Positions 1 through 10,876 of a stretch of DNA of 64,000 nt are shown piece by piece. The notes beneath the pieces were generated by a model, which saw only the letters and a program-made list of their open reading frames with translations, searched no databases and had not been told where the DNA came from. A program made the position numbers and the translations under genes. The stretch's first letter is position 1, and each line of letters opens with the position of its first letter. Source of the DNA: Sialis fuliginosa (taxonomy: Eukaryota; Arthropoda; Insecta; Megaloptera; Sialidae); assembly GCA_961205875.1 (NCBI GenBank), contig OY540820.1, forward strand, positions 12,338,001 to 12,402,000. The letters are read 5' to 3'.

Positions 1-52
1 GTAAAATAAAATAAAAATAAACAATATGAATTAAAACTAAACATTTTTTTAC

Positions 53-389
53 CTATTCGGTGGAACTCCAAGATATTCCTCGATGTGTTTAAACAGAACA
101 GCAGAATGTTTCTTATTTTCCTTAATGCCCAATTGTCCAATGCTCATTAAGGTAGCTGCAGCGCAAGGATCTGTAGTTCCTCCCCAAGTCATTTTTACAT
201 CACCAATAGCAGTTATTACACAATACTATAAAATAATACTGTTGTAATATGATAAAATGTATTACATATTATTTTACATACGCTTTCCGGTTTTCCTAAA
301 GTTTGGGCCAAGAGACTTGAGGTTTTTTTAAGAAATTCATCAGTTATTTTACTTGAAGATACGTTTGTTTCAATTCGAAAATTCGGCAT
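53..389 (-). CDS. MIF: Macrophage migration inhibitory factor, exons 1-2 (3' part beyond left edge)
   Basis: Small tautomerase-fold cytokine-like protein. Seen: ATG at 389; exon 1 is 389-282 (36 codons, donor GTATGT) and exon 2 is 225-53 (57 codons plus 2 nt, donor GTAAAA). The visible product starts [10 protein letters not shown] and includes [20 protein letters not shown] and [18 protein letters not shown]. The N-terminal Pro after Met (the tautomerase base in this family) and Lys33 (Lys32 of the mature protein, in GKPE) are kept. The family's CxxC motif is reduced to CAAA, so thiol-redox activity of that kind is unlikely. About 94 residues are visible; MIF is usually about 115-120, so one short last exon should lie to the left. 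There is no signal peptide, as is normal for MIF. In aphids some MIF genes are salivary effectors; whether this one is cannot be told. Confidence 0.93.
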
Positions 390-715
390 TGTTCTACTAT
401 ATAATTTATATTAAAAATAAAATGTGAAAATAGTTTATAAATCAGTAAAAAAAATTACAATATAATATAACCTATTTTATGGTTATGACCGTTTATGACA
501 TTGATATCAACACACATTAAAATATTCAAAGAGATTGTATGATATAGAGACAGTAGTGAACCAGCCGAAACGATAACTCTCGGTAGAAAGAGAAAGTACC
601 CTTTATTTTTCTATAACAATCTAAAAATGGCAGACATATTTATATTTATTCAATAAATTTAAGTTTCCTGAACATAAAAATAATAATATCTGACACCTCA
701 ATTGTTGCTTTATTT

Positions 716-1242
716 CAAGGTTAGTAAAGTACAAGGTTGCCTCATAACTCTGTGCGGGGAGTGGCATGAGACGGGAGATTGCGTCATCGTGAGGAACTCT
801 TTGCATTATAAATGGCTGTCAAACTATATTTACTCTTTATTTTAGTTAAGCTGATTTATTGTAAGTTGTTTTTAAATATTTTCATTTGATATTGATAGTG
901 TACTGAGTTTTAAATCTAAATTTTTATTATTTTATTATTATAAATTATAGTTTTAAACAAGTGTTTTTTTATGTGTAACCAACAAATGTATTTTCTTTAA
1001 GCATTGATTTCTGACATCATTTTTAAATTTTTATGAAGAAATATTATATGTAATAATTTGTGCTTCTGTAATAAACAATAATATTTGTTTTTTTTTAAAT
1101 ACAAATATCCAAAAATTCGAAATAATTTGAAAACAACTTAATATATGAAACAACGTTTGAAGGTTCCTCAGGGTGACGTCATCGCACGCAGTCGCTGATT
1201 GGTCAAAAAGTTATGAGGCAACCTTGTCATTTACTAACCTTG
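716..1242. repeat. Foldback element with CRE/CCAAT-like arms (copy 1)
   Basis: The left end (CAAGGTTAGTAAAGTACAAG, 716-735) is matched in reverse by the right end at 1212-1242. The arms include TGACGTCA (1174-1181) and GCTGATTGGTCAA (1193-1205). A shorter relative lies at 30,416-30,629 inside GUCD1, and related sequence is found near 26,917 and 27,207-27,241. It looks like a non-autonomous DNA transposon. No clear target-site duplication is seen for this copy. Confidence 0.7.
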
Positions 1243-1493
1243 CTGTGAAACCACCAAACCAAATTCATAACTACATATTCATAACGATTGGACAGCCTGA
1301 GAGGCAGGGTTTCATTATGTTGTGGTAGGGGTTGTGGTTAGGTTTTGATTTAAAGCACAAAATAAGAAATATGTTTAAATATCTATTTTACATCACAGAA
1401 TAAAAAAATATTTTATACATAATACCGGATAATTCATATTTCTCGCCAGATTACAATAATTTCCTTTCTGTCTTCCGTCTATAAGTCTATAGG

Positions 1494-1614
1494 TATAAAA
1501 CGAAACTCGTGTGACGGGGTGAGTTTCCAGTTTTACCTCTAGTATCATCCCCGTGGAAAATATTGTTATTTGTGTTTATTGTTCTAAATCGAGTGTTTCC
1601 GTTCAATAAAAAAG
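1494..1614 (+). promoter_or_regulatory. Candidate core promoter and noncoding first exon
   Basis: A TATA box (TATAAAA, 1494-1500) is followed about 30 bp downstream by an initiator-like CCAGTTT (1527-1533). A possible untranslated exon then ends at AAAAAAG before GTAATA (donor at 1615). The spacing fits a core promoter reading to the right. It could serve the MTMR gene, whose first coding exon begins with a splice acceptor at 15,198-15,199, but no transcript evidence is available. Confidence 0.3.
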
Positions 1615-2040
1615 GTAATAAATTATTTAACATAATAATAATGTCGTTTATAGTTTTTCATTGTTGAATGTTATAATTTGCATTGATTGAAGTACACTCC
1701 CTTAAAAGGTACTTGAAATTGTATTTATTGCTTAATTAAAATATAAACAATGCTGTATTTTAATTAAGTTAAGAAATTCATATTTTATGTAAAAATAAAA
1801 ATTGAAGAAATTAATATTTAATTAAATAGATAGTTTCACAAAAATATTTCAATCAATAATAATCCCTACATTTGGATTTGTCTGTCCGAAGGTAGTCCGA
1901 AGCACCGAAGAATATACGTATCATACGTACGATACGTACGATACGTACTGTCATTTTATTTGTCAATTTAAAAATAGTAAATCGGTATCCTACTTGACCT
2001 ACTACCTGAATGGCCTTAATATTAGTTCATTATTTTATTG

Positions 2041-2245
2041 GAAGAGCGCAGTAGTGTCGCTTAACAATTCGCTTACGTCACTTTTAAGAATCGGCCATTG
2101 TGATACGGGAACTCGTTCTAATGCACTTATTTACATTAAGTTAATTCTCGTGAAATAATTGTTCAGTATTTAATTGGAACTTTTTAAACATGTATGTGTT
2201 TTAAAGTGTATGAAACAAGTGGAATCGGTTGGATATTTTTATAAG
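2041..2245 (+). promoter_or_regulatory. Candidate 5' UTR exon / promoter of the MTMR gene
   Basis: This block is less AT-rich than its surroundings. It carries a CRE-like TTACGTCA (near 2073-2080) and ends at ATAAG before a good donor, GTACGT (2246). If it is the first exon, the first intron runs to the acceptor at 15,199, about 12.9 kb. This is inference from position and donor quality only. Confidence 0.3.
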
Positions 2246-3553
2246 GTACGTGTATTTCAAACATAAACAAGACTTGTGTTGTGACGTTTACAAAGGACGT
2301 CTATCATCCTTGAACGAATTTCATCTGGTTATTTTTAGAAATAATTATTTGTTGCTATTGTTATAGATTTGTAGTATGATTGATTTTATTGATATTAAAA
2401 GTTTTTCAATACCACTGTACTTCTAATGTAAACACATTTGAAGTAACACTAACAATAAGAATTAACTAGTGACTTGTGATCTCTATTTTTTGCCAAAAGT
2501 AAAATGGATAACTGTGTTCAAATCGTCGATTAATGATTAAATGACATATTTTTGATTAAAGTTATTTTATAAGATAGTTCGCGACATCTGAAATGTCGAA
2601 TATTGGAAATTAATATATAAAATTCATGACGAAATGTAAATAAAAAAATACCCATGTTTTATTGAATTATACCATCACGTTGAAATTAATTATGAAAAAT
2701 ACGACCGATCAAATATAACTTGGTTTAACTGAGACATTGCTACTACATGGTGAAATAGTTAACTTTTGTTGTTATTGCTGCTAAATATTTTAATATGGGC
2801 TTTTAATTAATTTGCACGTTTCATATGTCACTTGATCAGTGTGGAATGTTGTACATACATACATGTACCTAATGTACATGGTCTATATACTACAGTACAA
2901 TGGCATAAACATGATTTGTAATAAACAAATAGATAAATAAAAGTCAACACACATTTGTATTCCGATCGCTTGGAATCTCTAAACGTATTGGGGTGATTTT
3001 TAATTTTCTGTGTCTCATTTTTTTTGAGTGAAAGTTATTGATACTAATTATTGTAATTTGAGTTATGTAGTAAACATTGTAAACTGTGTCTATTGTTAGT
3101 CGTATATTCTTCATGTATTCATTGCGGTGATTTTTTTTGCTATTTGCGACAAAATATTGATCGAAGGCATGACTTGCATACAGTAGCCAAGAAAATATAT
3201 AATTTTCGATGTTCGTCGCTTTTTTACATTTATTCAATATTTCATGAATGGAGGTTAATTTTATATACAAAGTAATTTATAATATAAAGTAGTAGTCTTT
3301 GTACTAATTGTAAGCTAGACAATTTTTGTTGTATATTTGAATGATAGTACCCAATTACATCATATGTCCATATGATATTAATTAAATGTTGGCTTTCCAC
3401 ATCATTATTTATTATTTTTAATACCAATTTTTTAGCAATAACAGTTTCAGTCATATAAGTGTAGAATTTTATTTTATAAGGAAAACTATTATTTTAATAT
3501 TGTTGAGATACCTGCAAGGTGGCTGGACTGACAAAAAGTCAGGAGTCCAGGGC

Positions 3554-4254
3554 TGTTGGACGAATTTTGGTCGGGCCGCCCCCCAAATCAGCTCGAAATA
3601 ATTCAAAAAAAGTGTGAAAAAAGTTTCAGTCCTCTGTCTTAAAAGGGGGGTGATTTTCCCATTTAAAACACACGTGTTACTAAGCGTCTTAAACTCTTTC
3701 TAAAAATCTAGAATACTCATGAATGCATTCTTGGTACTCATATTAAATATCTAGATGGATAAATTAAACTTGTGATTCAAGAGTTGACAGTTATATGGGC
3801 CATTTTGTCATTCCATCAAGATAATGTTTTTAAATTTATTTTTTTCTAAAATCGCTGGATAATTTTGTCAGAAAAACGTTTGACAATGAAAATATTGATC
3901 TTGAAATAAAAAATGTTGATTCTAAAATTAAAATTGAAGAAAAAAAAGGGTAGTGTTTCTAAAAGTGTGGTAAACGCATAGCCTCCACAAAGAATGGGAG
4001 GGGGCTGACAGGACTCTAGCCTGAGGGGGGTGCCAGGGCTCTAATTTTTCGATGGATATTAAGCATTGCAAATTAGAAAGACTTTAAGATGCTTTAGTAC
4101 GCAGGTCTTCGAAAAAATGTCTTTTAAATGGGAAAATAACCCCCCTCTGGTAATGGCCATTTTTAAGATAGAGGGCTGAAACTTTTTCCACATTTTTAAA
4201 AAATTATTTGGATCTGATTTGGGGGGCGGCCCAGTAAAAATTCGACCCAACCTC
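3554..4254. repeat. Imperfect foldback element of about 700 bp
   Basis: The left arm (about 3554-3690) and right arm (about 4100-4254) are inverted copies. Shared blocks include a run of C next to CAAATC, a GAAAAAAGTTTCAG-type stretch, and GGGGGG next to TGATTTTCCCATTT. The centre (3700-4090) is AT-rich and unrelated to any gene I know. Probably a decayed MITE or foldback transposon. Confidence 0.7.
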
Positions 4255-4683
4255 ATCTAAGAACCACCCTAATATCGATACAATATGTGTGTAGTGTGTA
4301 TTATTAGTTATAGAATTATTATTGAAAACAACTTGAAATTCGCTATATGTTTTTATTTCATTAATGATTTGTTTTCTAGAGTTATACTTATTATAGCAAA
4401 TTGTGTTGAGTAAAACATAGAATGTATATGTCAAAGTTCAATGATAATAATGAAAAATTGATGTATGTTATTGTTTTTAGTATTATGTCATTATAACTGA
4501 GGTGACTTCATACTTTTTATAATGTTATTTATCCATAGTAAATATGATAAACTTTCGATTATTAGCAGCTGATTAATCCTAATCATTATTTATATTTATG
4601 AGAAATATTTTTTATTTCAAAATATACGTTAATTTTAATTTAATAAAATATTATAAAATGTAGTGGTCATTGTTAGTAACATT

Positions 4684-4794
4684 CAGTAGCGTATTTTTAG
4701 GGATGAAATTAGTAAGTGTAGTGCCTTTTTGGATAAATCACAAATTTTTTGGTGGAATACCTTGCCGATAAAAAAATTCTAGATCCACCGCTGG
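4684..4794. mobile_element. Short hAT-like MITE with near-perfect target duplication
   Basis: It begins CAGTAGCGTA and ends CCACCGCTGG, typical of hAT-type ends. The flanks are GTAACATT on the left (4676-4683) and GTAACATA on the right (4795-4802), an 8-bp target-site duplication with one mismatch. It is too short to code for anything. Confidence 0.55.
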
Positions 4795-5664
4795 GTAACA
4801 TAAATATTGTTTTAAATATTTTATTTTATAATTTACTTAATATTTAATTTTAAACTTTCAGAATAAATGGTAAAAAAATATTTTGAATTATTTAAAAAAA
4901 ATTACAGTTGTTTTTAGAAATCACCATATTCGTACTGATTTCCACTCTCGTTTTGCTGATAATTTTATAACATTTTTACTATCGAAACCCGTATTCCCGT
5001 ATATAGTAATAATATTTCGCTTTTGTGTTAACGCTGAAATGAGAAAGTTGACATTTTTCCATTTAAGCGCAGACAATAATATGGAGTCTATATTTTAGTG
5101 ATTGAACCTAAATTAAAAATCGATTTTCAATTATGTTTTTAATCAAAGTTGAATTTATTGGGACGGTTAGTTAGTTCATAGTTCTAATTGGAACATTCTG
5201 ATTGGTTTTCAAAATACGGCAAAGTGTCTTTAGTTTTATTGTTAAATTAAAAAAAAAACACGACCAAAAATAGTGGACAAACTGCAGCACACGCGATAGC
5301 GCGGCTTAATCGCCAGTGTATATAGCTTTTGCGTTTTACATATTAGTCCAATCAAATTAGACTTCTACCCGGAACTTATTCCGACAAAAATGATTTCTAC
5401 TAGTGTCCCTGATCATCCCATAAAATGTCCGAGTTGTGATACCGCCGCCATCTTGAAAAAAATGGCGGACGGGTTATATTTTTTCATAGTTTTTTTCTGT
5501 AACCGTTCTTTTTACGAATACGGTGCAAAAGACTGTTGGCTGGACATATCGGGTGGGCATGAATACTTTATGTTTAATTGAATTAATATCCCCGGGTAAC
5601 ACCGGGTCCAATACGCTAGTATTCTATAGTATATTTTTATATTTATACTATTTTCAGAAAGATG

Positions 5665-5684
5665 TATGTGTGTGTGTGTGTATG
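5665..5684. repeat. TG microsatellite
   Basis: A short run of alternating T and G with one interruption. Confidence 0.7.
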
Positions 5685-6712
5685 TACGTGTCATTTTTTC
5701 CTGCACGAAATCTCGTTAATAAAATATACTATTGACTTCATTTAGTCGAAGCGTCTTGACGTGAATATGATCAGAAATAATTTTAAATCATATTCACGAA
5801 AAATTCAACTCCTGCGGGGGTAAAAGAGGGTGTAAAAGGACCCCTCTCCCCCGAAATATTCAATGTTTTAAAAAACGTATGTTTTGAGATAATATCAGTT
5901 CAAAATACCTCCAAAAAATTTAACTCTTGTTTTTATCCCCCCCGAAAATTTTTCTTACTACGCTACTGGGTATAAGCTACGTTATATTCAGCTTATTAGT
6001 ACATGGCCTTAGGTAATTTAAAATTTTAATATGTTTGTGGAATTCAAAAATCTTCCAAGTTTTGGAAGTTTAGGTATATAATGTATATATAATTCAGAAT
6101 GGATAAAAACAGGAAAATAAGAAATATGTGAATTATTATTTTTATTATTCCTTTATATTTTTCATTTATTAAAGACTGATTTAAATATTCACTAAAATTC
6201 TTTATGGAATAAAAAATAAAGGGAGATAGAATTATAGAAAAAATATTTGTGAAGTAATTCATATTAATTATGTAAATATTACAAGTATTATAAAAAATGT
6301 TTTTTTTATTTCACTTCACTTCTTTTTTTATCGTAACCTTGAATTAGTATGATGTTCGCAGACGTGAAAATATGATTTTTAATTCGCTACAATAATCATC
6401 GCCATGTAAACTTGAAAAAAAATCTGACAAGCTATTTATAGAATCATTATAGAATATATGAGAATTGTACGTCTCCATGGACGTCCTTTGCATTTTATTT
6501 TTTTTTCTATATCATAATTTTTTTTAGATTTTGTATTATTTATTTAATGTTTTAGTTATTAACAAAATTTATATTCAAATAATTAAATTAATGTATTTCT
6601 TTGAACGTTCTCAGTTCATATTGTTTAAGTTGTTATTTATTTCATTTAGATTGATACATACTCGTATAGTAGACGTTCCATACAAAAAATTAAATTTTTA
6701 GGTTATTCTTCC

Positions 6713-7003
6713 TACAGCTACACAAAAAAAATAAAACATGTGGAGCTAAAAAAGCGACCTATATAGCATTGTTGTATTGTCGAAATCCAAATAATTGGAA
6801 TTTTTTGCTTACCCGTTTTTTATTTATCTGAGCTTGAATTTTGGGTTTAGCCAACTTGGAAAAAATTCAACCTAAACCCATAATTCAAGCTCGAATAAAA
6901 AAAATCTGGCAAGCAAAAAATTCCAATTATTTGGATTTCGATCAATACAACAATGCTATATAGGTCGCTTTTTTGGCTCCGCGCTTTTTTGTGTGTAGCT
7001 GTG
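6713..7003. repeat. MITE-like palindrome, 291 bp
   Basis: Two arms of about 140 bp are near-exact inverted copies, from CTACAGCTACAC on the left to GTGTGTAGCTGTG on the right. Shared inner blocks include GCGACCTATATAGCATTGTT and CCAAATAATTGGAATTTTTT. The unpaired centre is very small (about 6855-6870). No coding capacity; target-site duplication not clear. Confidence 0.85.
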
Positions 7004-7391
7004 TTATTGTTAATTTCGATATATGTTTAATCTGGAATTGTAATTATAATATGCGTGTTTTAAATTATTAACTATTGTCGGCGCCTATGGATATTTTCTA
7101 CTATAAAGTGTAGACGAGAAAAATATTGCATACGGACCTACAATTGTAATTGACTGTATAGCGTAGGTATGTATATTCCTTACTAATTATACAGCATATG
7201 TAATTCGTTATGTAAAATCATCTTATGGAAACTAATAATCAATCGTGAATTGTATTTTTTTAAAGAAATCAGTCATTAGAAAATAAGTTATGTTATTTAA
7301 TATTCATATATTTTATATAATACACAATACACGGTAACAATTATCTAATATGAGATTCAGGTCAATTTTATTCTTTATTTAAAATATATAT

Positions 7392-7560
7392 AAGGTACTG
7401 GCACCAGTTATGGCCACTATAAGAGCAAGGTTTGCTGTTTTTGTGATTGACGGGCTTCTTTTTTATAATTCTCATGAACTCATGTTACAAATAAAACAAG
7501 TAAATCTTTATTGAATCTATTTAATTATCAAAGTCTACAATAGTTATTTGTGTATCTAGG
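7392..7560 (+). repeat. Dispersed repeat, copy 1 (truncated)
   Basis: One of three copies in this window that begin with GGCACCAGTTATGGCC and continue through CTATAA and ACAAGTAA. This copy ends early; fuller copies are at 9797-10,032 and 61,596-61,808. Family not recognised. Confidence 0.75.
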
Positions 7561-7865
7561 GTGTAAAACAGCAGTTTTTCGCACGAGTGGGAATGTTTGT
7601 TAGTCGTGCCCCCACGCCGGCTACGCATGCGTATTAAGTAGAAATCAGCGACTTAAAATAAGTGTACCTCATAAAATGCATAGCATTTACATTATTATAC
7701 ATTTATTACCACTGCTTTAAAATATCGAGCAATTTCACAATTTGACTCCCAGTAGATAGCGTTAGCTGGAAGCAAATTTGCGTGCAAATTGTTTATAATA
7801 CAGGGCATCAGACAAGCTAATATTTTTTTATATGCCTGAAGCGACACATGAACTAACCGGAATTC

Positions 7866-9083
7866 AGGGCCGTCTTTAATCTATTGGAGGCCCTGGGCAC
7901 ATTAGGATAATGGGGCCCCTATGACCTTGACAGAGCACTATTTTGTTAGGATAGACAAATAAAAGTAGATAAGCATAAATTAATAGATCAGTGGCGAAGC
8001 GTCCATGGAAGCAGGGGAAGCAGTGCTTCCCTTACTGTATGGGTAAATTAATACAAATCTGTGTTTTCAGTTAATAAATAATTTAAAAATATTATTAGAA
8101 TATTCAGCTTTATGCGCAACTCAAACATTTAAACCAAAAATAGCATTTAATATTAATTTACACGCTCAACTATAATACCTCTACGTCTTATTTTCTTGTA
8201 TTTTAGTCGATATTTGTATGACGAGTTGAAGTTCACTGCAGGAAATTTCACTAAAAAATTTCGAATTTTTGATTTTGTTAAAAGTATGTTTATTGTATAG
8301 AAAATGACGTGAAAAGTTGAATGCTTCAAACCGCAGGTCTGTATCTTAAACCGTTCTCGAGATATAGCCTCTCAAAGTTTTAGTTTTTTCAAATTTTTGG
8401 AGAAAAAAGGCCATAACTTTTGAACGCGTGGTCGGAATTGATTTTAGTTGACGGATTTGAAATCAGCGTGTCAAAATCTATATAATGACATGTATAATAC
8501 CTTAAAACTCGAACAAAAAAAAAAATCGTGAAAAATCGAAAAAATTCAAAGGGGTATACCTTAAAAAAATGTCGATTTTTGGCAAAATTTTTTTGTCGGA
8601 TTTTAAAGTATTATACATGTCATTATATAGATTTTGACACGCTGATTTCAAATCCGTCAACTAAAATCAATTCCGACCACGCGTTCAAAAGTTATGGCCT
8701 TTTTTCTCCAAAAATTTGAAAAAACTAAAACTTTGAGAGGCTATATCTCGAGAACGGTTTGAGATACAGACCTGCGCTTTGAAACAAACAACTTTTCACG
8801 TCATTTTCTATACAATAAACATACTTTTAACGAAATCAAAAATTCGAAATTTTTAAGTGAAATTTCATGCAGTGAACTTCAACTCGTCATACAAATATCG
8901 ATTTAAATACAAGAAAATAAGACGTAGACTCATTAAGTTACTATATAAATATATAAGAATTTATTTAAAAAATTAATTTAATTTCGAAATAAATATGTTT
9001 TTCGGTAATAAATATCGGTTATCGTTTGGTGATATGGGGGCCCCTATCGATCGCGGGGTACGTGGGAAAGAGGGGCCTGCCGG
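7866..9083. mobile_element. Composite element enclosing a 747-bp palindrome
   Basis: The outer edges are GC-rich: GGGCC/GGGGCCCC motifs at 7866-7920 and 9036-9083. Inside sits a large palindrome (8181-8927). The right part (8850-9083) is found again in inverse orientation at 63,767-64,000, including the GATATGGGGGCCCC-type end. That shared boundary, in a distant place, marks a mobile element. A hAT-like start (CAGTGGCGAAGCG) at about 7990 suggests that elements are nested here. No transposase is visible. Confidence 0.65.
8181..8927. repeat. 747-bp near-perfect palindrome
   Basis: CTACGTCTTATTTTCTTGTA at 8181 is mirrored by its reverse complement ending at 8927, and the arms match almost throughout with only a short centre near 8554. 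Examples are the paired blocks TCTCGAGATATAGCCTCTCA, with its complement near 8740, and ATTATATAGATTTTGACACG, with its complement near 8475. The open frame at 8528-8719 falls inside these arms and is not a gene. Confidence 0.9.
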
Positions 9084-9796
9084 AATTGTGCTATCTGTAT
9101 TAAAATATAAAGTATATTGTTTGAAATAAAAAATATTTAATGGCAGTGTAAACACCAACTTGACTTTTCATATATAATAAATTTAGGTAATAGAAAACTA
9201 AAATCTTTGCAATAATAAAGTCGTTTACATTCTACGAACCATGTAGAAGAACTATGAATGAATACACTCGAAAAGGCATTAAAAACAATTTTATAGAGCC
9301 ATTATACTGTCTGATACATTCATGAAATCGTTGTGCTATATGAAATAATAAGCATTGGTAAAAATTTAACAGGGTAATGTAGGAAAATAATAGCTTATAC
9401 ATATCGTAGTGTCAATACAATGGGTTGTGTTAAAATGTTTTGGATGCCAAATTCCAGAGTTGGAATACTTTCAAATTGTTCTTGTTAGTGCCTTGTGACA
9501 GAACACTTAACTCCAAAAAGTACTTTAGCGCTCCCCAAACTTATACGACCTGCGGAAGGTTATTTAATATTTATTTCCCCGGATCCCTATACATTTCAAA
9601 ATGCTGTGTTCCTCTTTTAAAAACGGTTGCTGGCTACTGCAGTACATGTATTAGAGTCAAATAGCTTTCCTAAGAATATATCCAATTAGTTATACACAAA
9701 AATTTATGAATTGTTAGTTTTGTAATTCGATTTTTAAGTTTGCTTTTACTGATAAAACGAAGATCAGTAAAATACCAAATGTATAACGTGTAGCCT

Positions 9797-10032
9797 AAGG
9801 GACTGGCACCAGTTATGGCCGCTATAAAAGCAAGGTTTACTGTTTTTGTGATTGACGGGTTTCTTTTTTGTAATTCTTAGAAACTCATGTTACTAATAAA
9901 ACAAGTAACTCTTTATTTAATCAATTTAATTACCAAAGTCCGCAAATATAGTTTGTTTTTTAAATTATAGCCTTTTATTTTGTTTATGTTTTTTCTCCAA
10001 TAATGGATAAAGTAAAACCAGTAATGAGCACT
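9797..10032 (+). repeat. Dispersed repeat, copy 2
   Basis: Same family as 7392-7560 and 61,596-61,808. It runs from GGGACTGGCACCAGTTATGG to CCAGTAATGAGCAC and contains TTTGTTTATGTTTTTTCTCC in common with the third copy. Confidence 0.8.
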
Positions 10033-10338
10033 TCAGATTTCTGACAGTATCGAATCTAAATGTACTCCTAGGAAAAAAATGGAAATTTTTGCTAATTGTT
10101 CCGCCAAAAAATACTGTTTAATTTCATTACATTGTTCACATTCTTTTATTTATAGTTCACTGAAATGCCCCCCTTGTGTATACACAAAGTTAATAAATAT
10201 GGAACTATTGACTGTAACGTCGCCTCGTTGATTTTGAGAAATCAAACCGTGTAAATAACTGTAAATGAACCAGGCTGGTATTTTGGCTAACGTCGCGCTT
10301 CGATTGGGTACATCACTATCTTATTTGCCAAGGCTTTA

Positions 10339-10876
10339 AGGCTCTGTCAAACAGGAAGCGGGCTGTCTGCGCGGACAGTTCGCAGTCCGCCGCGGACTAG
10401 AGTGGTCAAATAGAACGCGCAAGTGACGGCGAACCAGGACAAATTCTTTCTTCATCTATGTGATCATCATGTCCAGCAGTTCGTCTGACGAAGAAGAATT
10501 ACTTATTTTCTTAGCTGTGAGTTCAGCAGCAAGACGACAAAAGAAATGGGTATGCCATAGTCAATGTGCATAATGCAGGCATTCTATATAGTGACTAGGT
10601 ATTCTACGTTCGAGAGGGTTGTTTTCCGAGTTAAATACTGAAGTGATGTCATACAAATAACTACACTACCGCACAAGATCAATCAACTTTTTATTATTAT
10701 CTTCTGTTTTACTAATTTTGGCATCCAGTCCACGCGCGAACTCTGTAAAAATGTACAACCTGTCCGCTGTCCGCTTTCTGTTTGACCAGGATGATGCAAC
10801 ATTACATGATACAGAGTTCGCGGTTGTCTGCGCGGACTGTCCGCGCGAACTGTCCGCCTCCTGTTTGACAGAGCCT
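10339..10876 (+). mobile_element. Harbinger-type non-autonomous element with transposase stub
   Basis: The terminal inverted repeats AGGCTCTGTCAAACAGGA (left) and its reverse complement (right) bound 538 bp. They are flanked by TTA at 10,336-10,338 and 10,877-10,879, the 3-bp target site of PIF/Harbinger elements. Inside, an ATG at 10,469 opens a 34-codon frame that starts MSSSSSDEEELLIF and continues with SAARRQKKWV, resembling the N-terminus of Harbinger transposases, and then stops. The catalytic domain is missing, so this is an internal-deletion derivative. The ends are GC-rich against an AT-rich background, with GCGCGGACTGTCCGCGCG-like inner repeats. Confidence 0.8.

Noticed and set aside
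2944..3454. Overlapping minus- and plus-strand frames of 60-108 codons
   Set aside because: AT-rich composition, no splice or start context, no protein family recognised; most likely chance.
6044..6262. 72-codon hydrophobic frame resembling a membrane protein
   Set aside because: Ile/Phe/Tyr-rich because the DNA is AT-rich; no support for a gene.
8528..8719. 63-codon open frame
   Set aside because: It lies wholly inside the arms of the 747-bp palindrome.
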